Shown: piece after piece, positions 60,268 through 64,000 of the stretch | How the letters are laid out: each line of letters starts with the position of its first letter | How positions within the stretch are numbered: the stretch's first letter is position 1 | Assembly: GCA_910585295.1 (NCBI GenBank) | Contig: CAJUDE010000049.1 | Location: 17,930-81,929 of the forward strand | DNA length: 64,000 bases | Direction: 5' to 3' | Source: an uncultured Lachnospiraceae bacterium | GTDB lineage: Bacteria; Bacillota; Clostridia; Lachnospirales; Lachnospiraceae | Program-made: the position numbers and the translations under genes | The notes under the pieces: generated by a model | Seen by the model: only the letters and a program-made list of their open reading frames with translations | The model's database searches: none | What the model was told of the DNA's origin: nothing

Positions 60268-61850
60268 AAGGGTTCCTATACTTATACCAAAGGACGATTA
60301 TAAACCGGGTAAAAAAAGCGCTGAAACGCCCGGTCACATATCTTATGGCAGTGTTCTTCCTGTTCTATATTGTGATGATTTACAATAGTTTCCATGTTAT
60401 GATTTTGGAAGGAAGCTTTAATTCCCCAAAAAATATGGTGACGATTTTGTCTCTTGTTATATTCTGGCTGATCCCGGCGAACTTGGTCAGCTACGCAAAG
60501 CGAAAAGGGCTGTTATTTCGGCCCAGCGAAGTGCATTTTGTGTTTTCTTCCCCAGTAAGCCCTAAAATGGTGCTGGTTTTTGCAGGGGTGAAATCTTTTG
60601 CAGTAAATGTCATTATCGGCATTGTGATTGCCGTGGCGGGCGTGATGTGGTTTGAGGCCAGCCTGTGGCAGATGTTGGTGTATTTTTTGTTTTTTGTTGT
60701 GTTTGAAAGCATTTTGGAATTATCCGCCATTATCCTTTGCTATGGAAATGAAAGGCTGCCGGAGAAATTTTTTAAAGGGCTGGTGCTTGCCATGTATGCA
60801 TTTATGGCAGTGATGGTTGGGATTGGGGCTTACCTGATGATTACCGAAGAGCCATATTTTGGGCTTTTGCAGAATTTCTTTGCCATGCCAGTGGTCCAGA
60901 TGGTTCCAGTGGTTGGATGGAATGTGGCTGTCACCAGGCTGATTTTCCTTGGGCCAGACATTGTGAACCTGATTGGCACAGCCTTGTTTTTGATTTCTAC
61001 CATATTGATGTTTGCGGCTGCCTGGCGGATGGAATGCACAGGGGCGTATTATGAGGACGCCATGAAATTTGCAGATGAATACCAGGAGCGGCGCGCAAAA
61101 CAGAAAAAAGGGGTCGCTTCTGTCCCCTGGCTGGAAAAGCGCCGGAAATTCAAGCAAGCCTCCGTGGAGTACAAAGGGTCTTATGCAAAAGCCATTTATT
61201 TTAGGCAGATGTTGGAATATAAGAAGAACCCAACGTTTATTTTTGGATGGAACACATTGCTGTGCCTGGGGCTTGGGGTTTTGATTGGGGCGGTAGGTTA
61301 TTTTAATGATGCGGTCAGTCAATTTGGCCCGGCAAGGGTTTTTATTGTCCCAGGAGTTGCAAGCTATATGGTATTTCTTTTCAGCGGGTATGCCACCAAG
61401 TGGTCTAAGGAGCTGGAAAACCCCTATACTTACCTGATACCAGACACGCCCTTCAAAAAAATGTGGTATGCGACAAAAATTGAGCATATGCGCGCCATTG
61501 TGGATGGCATTTTCATCACCCTTCCAGGAGCCTTTGTGTTTGGGCTTGGCCCTGTGCTGACGGTACTGACGATACTTTTGTATGTCTGCCTGCAGGCAAA
61601 CCGGCTCTATTATGGAATGCTTGCAGACGCTTTGGTTGGGAATACCCTTGGAAACACAGGGCGGAACCTGATAAAAGTCCTTCTTCAGGGGATTGCCATC
61701 TGTATCGGGATTATTGGGGCGGTTGTGGCTGGAGTCCTTATTTCTGTGGAAGCAGGGTTTTTTATTATGATTGTGGTGATGGGGCTTTTGACTTTTGCCG
61801 GGGCTGCCGCCGCGTCTGTTTCCTTTGCGAAAATGGAAGTTCTGGATTAA
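60264..61850 (+). CDS. ABC exporter permease
   Basis: The 528-residue membrane protein has about ten to twelve hydrophobic segments in two blocks (about residues 25-270 and 345-520), separated by a charged cytosolic stretch (YQERRAKQKKGVASVPWLEK). Strings such as RPSEVHFVFSSPVSPKMVLV and LENPYTYLIPDTPFKKMWYA are typical of the 'putative ABC exporter' permease family of clostridia. The substrate is unknown; export of a peptide, lipid or antibiotic is possible. It overlaps the ATPase gene by four bases, so translation is coupled. No substrate-binding protein is encoded, in line with export. Confidence 0.85.
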   Translation: MKGFLYLYQRTIINRVKKALKRPVTYLMAVFFLFYIVMIYNSFHVMILEGSFNSPKNMVTILSLVIFWLIPANLVSYAKRKGLLFRPSEVHFVFSSPVSPKMVLVFAGVKSFAVNVIIGIVIAVAGVMWFEASLWQMLVYFLFFVVFESILELSAIILCYGNERLPEKFFKGLVLAMYAFMAVMVGIGAYLMITEEPYFGLLQNFFAMPVVQMVPVVGWNVAVTRLIFLGPDIVNLIGTALFLISTILMFAAAWRMECTGAYYEDAMKFADEYQERRAKQKKGVASVPWLEKRRKFKQASVEYKGSYAKAIYFRQMLEYKKNPTFIFGWNTLLCLGLGVLIGAVGYFNDAVSQFGPARVFIVPGVASYMVFLFSGYATKWSKELENPYTYLIPDTPFKKMWYATKIEHMRAIVDGIFITLPGAFVFGLGPVLTVLTILLYVCLQANRLYYGMLADALVGNTLGNTGRNLIKVLLQGIAICIGIIGAVVAGVLISVEAGFFIMIVVMGLLTFAGAAAASVSFAKMEVLD

Positions 61851-61912
61851 GGTAAAATTTGTAAGGAAAACACTAGACTATTTCGTCAAAATATGGTTAA
61901 ATATGGGTAAGA

Positions 61913-61941
61913 ATGTTAAATGCATAACAATCGTTTAACAT
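61913..61941. promoter_or_regulatory. Inverted repeat upstream of the NifU-like gene
   Basis: ATGTTAAA (61913-61920) and TTTAACAT (61934-61941) are exact mirrors 13 bases apart. The halves contain the TTAAC core, and the site ends 35 bases before the scaffold gene. It may be an operator. The gap also shows TATACATT at about 61953, with no convincing -35 partner. Confidence 0.45.
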
Positions 61942-61975
61942 GGTAAAAAATGTATACATTGAAAGGAGTCTTAAA

Positions 61976-62668
61976 ATGATTTACACGAAGGAAGTTGAAA
62001 ACATGTGTCCAGTAGCCAAGGGCGCAAAACATGAACCAGCTCCAATCCCAGAAGAAGGGAAATGGGTGCATTCAAAAAAGATTGAAGATATTTCTGGTTT
62101 TACACATGGGATCGGCTGGTGTGCGCCTCAGCAGGGTGCATGCAAGCTCTCACTGAATGTAAAAAATGGCGTGATTGAGGAAGCGTTGGTAGAGACCATT
62201 GGATGTTCCGGCATGACCCACTCCGCAGCTATGGCAGCAGAGATTTTGCAGGGTAAGACCATTCTCGAAGCATTGAATACAGACCTTGTTTGCGACGCTA
62301 TCAACACTGCCATGAGAGAGCTGTTCTTACAGATTGTTTATGGACGTACCCAGAGTGCATTTTCTGATGATGGGCTGGCAGTAGGCGCTGGGCTGGAAGA
62401 TTTAGGAAAAGGACTTCGTTCTCAGGTTGGCACTATGTATGCAACAAAAGAAAAAGGTGTCCGTTACCTTGAAATGGCAGAAGGCTATGTAACTGGCATT
62501 GCCCTGGATGCGGACAATGAAGTGATCGGCTATCAGTTCGTAAGCCTTGGCAAAATGACCGACTTTATCAAAAAGGGTGATGACCCTAACACTGCCTGGG
62601 AAAAAGCCAAAGGACAGTATGGGCGCGTTGCCGATGCAGCTAAGATTATTGACCCACGGGCAGAGTAG
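61976..62668 (+). CDS. NifU-like iron-sulfur cluster assembly scaffold family protein
   Basis: The 230-residue protein resembles the N-terminal domain of NifU/IscU scaffolds but in an extended clostridial form. Cysteines occur in GIGWCAPQQGACKLSLNV, in ALVETIGCSGMTHSAAMAAE and in ALNTDLVCDAIN, roughly the three-Cys pattern that holds a nascent cluster. The IGCSGMTHSA block fits the C-G/S-x-x-x-SAS motif of IscU. IscU scaffolds pass [2Fe-2S] or [4Fe-4S] clusters to other proteins. No IscS desulfurase adjoins. It precedes the GGGtGRT gene by 75 bp, a pairing I know from other Firmicutes. The start at 61976 follows AAAGGAG. Confidence 0.85.
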   Translation: MIYTKEVENMCPVAKGAKHEPAPIPEEGKWVHSKKIEDISGFTHGIGWCAPQQGACKLSLNVKNGVIEEALVETIGCSGMTHSAAMAAEILQGKTILEALNTDLVCDAINTAMRELFLQIVYGRTQSAFSDDGLAVGAGLEDLGKGLRSQVGTMYATKEKGVRYLEMAEGYVTGIALDADNEVIGYQFVSLGKMTDFIKKGDDPNTAWEKAKGQYGRVADAAKIIDPRAE

Positions 62669-62743
62669 GCAGGGACAGGCAGGCTTTTGCAGGTTCGCTT
62701 AAGTTTAAGTACCATTGTTCAAAAAGATAGGAGGACATTTCAA

Positions 62744-63754
62744 ATGGCTTTATTTGAATCATATGAAAGAAGAATTGACCAGATCAATTCTGTTTTAAAT
62801 AATTATGGGATCAGCTCCGTGGAAGAGGCTGAGAAAATCACAAAAGATGCTGGGCTTGACGTTTATGAGCAGGTAAAGAAAATCCAGCCAATCTGTTTTG
62901 AAAATGCATGTTGGGCATACATAGTTGGGGCTGCCATTGCAATCAAAAAAGGCGCAAAAAGGGCGGCAGACGCAGCAGCGGCAATTGGGGAAGGGCTTCA
63001 GGCATTTTGTATCCCAGGCTCCGTTGCAGACCACAGGAAAGTAGGGCTTGGCCATGGGAACTTGGGCAAAATGTTATTGGAAGAAGAGACAGAGTGCTTC
63101 TGCTTTTTGGCAGGCCATGAGTCCTTTGCAGCAGCAGAGGGCGCAATCGGCATTGCTGAGAAGGCAAACAAAGTACGTCAGAAACCTCTGCGCGTAATCT
63201 TGAACGGCCTTGGGAAAGATGCAGCTCAGATTATTTCCCGTATCAATGGGTTTACCTTTGTTGAGACAAAATATGATTATAAAGACGCAACATTAAACGT
63301 TGTGTATGAAAAACCATATTCTGACGGGCTGCGCGCAACAGTAAAATGCTACGGGGCAGACGATGTGCAGGAAGGTGTTGCAATTATGCACCATGAAAAT
63401 GTTGGCGTTTCCATCACTGGGAATTCCACCAACCCAACACGTTTCCAGCATCCAGTGGCAGGGACATATAAAAAGGAATGTAATGAGCAGGGCAAGAAAT
63501 ATTTCTCTGTTGCATCTGGCGGCGGTACTGGGCGTACCCTCCATCCAGACAACATGGCAGCAGGCCCGGCTTCCTATGGCATGACAGATACCATGGGGCG
63601 TATGCATTCTGACGCACAGTTTGCAGGCTCCTCTTCTGTGCCAGCACATGTAGAGATGATGGGCTTAATCGGAATGGGAAATAACCCGATGGTAGGGGCT
63701 ACTGTAGCTGTAGCTGTTTCCATCGAGGAAGCGGCTAAGGCTGGCAAGTTCTAA
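62744..63754 (+). CDS. GGGtGRT protein (function unknown)
   Basis: The 336-residue protein contains the motif that names its family, ASGGGTGRTLHPDNMAAGPA, followed by YGMTDTMGRMHSDAQFAGSS and ending with a GATVAVAVSIEEAAK tail. Another conserved string is FCIPGSVADHRKVGLGHGNL; HESFAAAEGAIGIAEKAN is helical. No known catalytic motif is visible; the Gly-rich and His-rich strings could hold a nucleotide or metal. The function is unknown. Adjacency to an Fe-S scaffold suggests a cluster-related role, which is inference. The ATG at 62744 follows TAGGAGG; high Ala/Gly and well-used codons suggest strong expression. Confidence 0.9.
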   Translation: MALFESYERRIDQINSVLNNYGISSVEEAEKITKDAGLDVYEQVKKIQPICFENACWAYIVGAAIAIKKGAKRAADAAAAIGEGLQAFCIPGSVADHRKVGLGHGNLGKMLLEEETECFCFLAGHESFAAAEGAIGIAEKANKVRQKPLRVILNGLGKDAAQIISRINGFTFVETKYDYKDATLNVVYEKPYSDGLRATVKCYGADDVQEGVAIMHHENVGVSITGNSTNPTRFQHPVAGTYKKECNEQGKKYFSVASGGGTGRTLHPDNMAAGPASYGMTDTMGRMHSDAQFAGSSSVPAHVEMMGLIGMGNNPMVGATVAVAVSIEEAAKAGKF

Positions 63755-63823
63755 GAAAACCGCTAAAAACGGGCATTCCTGACGTCCAGGGACGGCGTGG
63801 GGCGGGCTGGATTTCCGCGAGTA

Positions 63824-63901
63824 ATTCGCCAAGTAGCCATGCTTGCATGGATATTTGGCGAATACCGCGAGAGTGGATATCCAGGTGTTTTGGGTATCCA
63901 C
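63824..63901. repeat. Two large hairpins in the terminal intergenic region
   Basis: ATTCGCCAAGTAGCCATGC (63824-63842) pairs with GCATGGATATTTGGCGAAT (63845-63863) at 17 of 19 positions. Next, GTGGATATCC (63873-63882) pairs with GGGTATCCAC (63892-63901) with one mismatch. CCGCGAG flanks the first hairpin on both sides. There is no gene between 63755 and the window end; the last part (63905-63966) is rich in ACACAAGAC-type repeats. Confidence 0.65.
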
Positions 63902-64000
63902 TTGCTCCGCAAGACACGCGCATGACACACACAAGACTCAGGGACAAGACACACAAGACACAAGACCCATAAGGCGGGCGGTTCTGCCGTCAGACAGTCC

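Noticed and set aside
63905..63966. CRISPR-like short repeats
   Set aside because: The ACACAAGAC strings are too short, irregular and without unique spacers of even length.

Overview
The window looks like a chromosomal segment of an anaerobic, spore-forming Firmicute of class Clostridia, most likely family Lachnospiraceae. The evidence is spore genes (gpr, spoIIP, a GerM-type lipoprotein), an oxygen-sensitive [FeFe] hydrogenase, a 2-hydroxyacyl-CoA dehydratase activase-type protein, a GGGtGRT protein with an NifU-like scaffold, AGGAGG-type ribosome binding sites, and moderate GC with Gram-positive gene order (rpsT/gpr/spoIIP/lepA/hemW). The genus cannot be fixed by eye. I found no rRNA, tRNA or CRISPR array.

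Layout. 1-3.8 kb: tail of a GNAT acetyltransferase, a TetR regulator, a decayed ybaK-type gene, an unknown protein, a membrane-anchored XRE regulator and a DUF4097 repeat protein. 4-9.5 kb (mostly minus strand): a GNAT enzyme, a 1417-residue double activase, and a plus-strand LysM protein. 9.5-14.1 kb: a rhomboid-like membrane protein, glnS, a DUF2225 protein and a MORN-like lipoprotein. 14.2-21.3 kb: arginine biosynthesis, with argG on the minus strand diverging from argC-GNAT-argJ-membrane protein-argB-argD; argH lies apart at 41.4 kb. 21.5-23.5 kb: a hemerythrin/response-regulator fusion and a DMT-type membrane protein. 23.6-29.6 kb: a single-direction cluster comEA, two-component system, gerM-like gene, comEC. 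29.7-33.5 kb: a sulfur assimilation set (metY-type, cysK, Rrf2 regulator) followed by holA. 33.7-41.4 kb: rpsT (minus) divergent from gpr and spoIIP, then corA-like, lepA, hemW and queH. 41.4-46.4 kb: argH, asd and a large secreted CAP-domain protein. 46.6-50.2 kb: an NAD(P)/FAD oxidoreductase overlapping an [FeFe] hydrogenase.

50.3-55.2 kb is an accessory stretch: a complete IS1182-type element with matching 17-bp ends, a HipA/CtkA-like kinase with a small downstream partner, an Rpn-like tail, a P-loop kinase-like protein and a second copy of the arg-operon GNAT family. 55.3-61.9 kb holds an ATPase with a broken Walker A motif, topB, a left-handed beta-helix protein, and an ABC exporter whose promoter is covered by an inverted repeat. 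62-63.8 kb holds the NifU-like scaffold and GGGtGRT pair, followed by palindromic non-coding DNA to the end.

The best candidates for little-described biology are the GGGtGRT/scaffold pair, the hydrogenase paired with a hybrid NuoF-tail/GltD flavoprotein, the HipA-like kinase with its 71-residue partner, the hemerythrin-response regulator fusion, and the unexplained GNAT and membrane protein inside the arginine operon.
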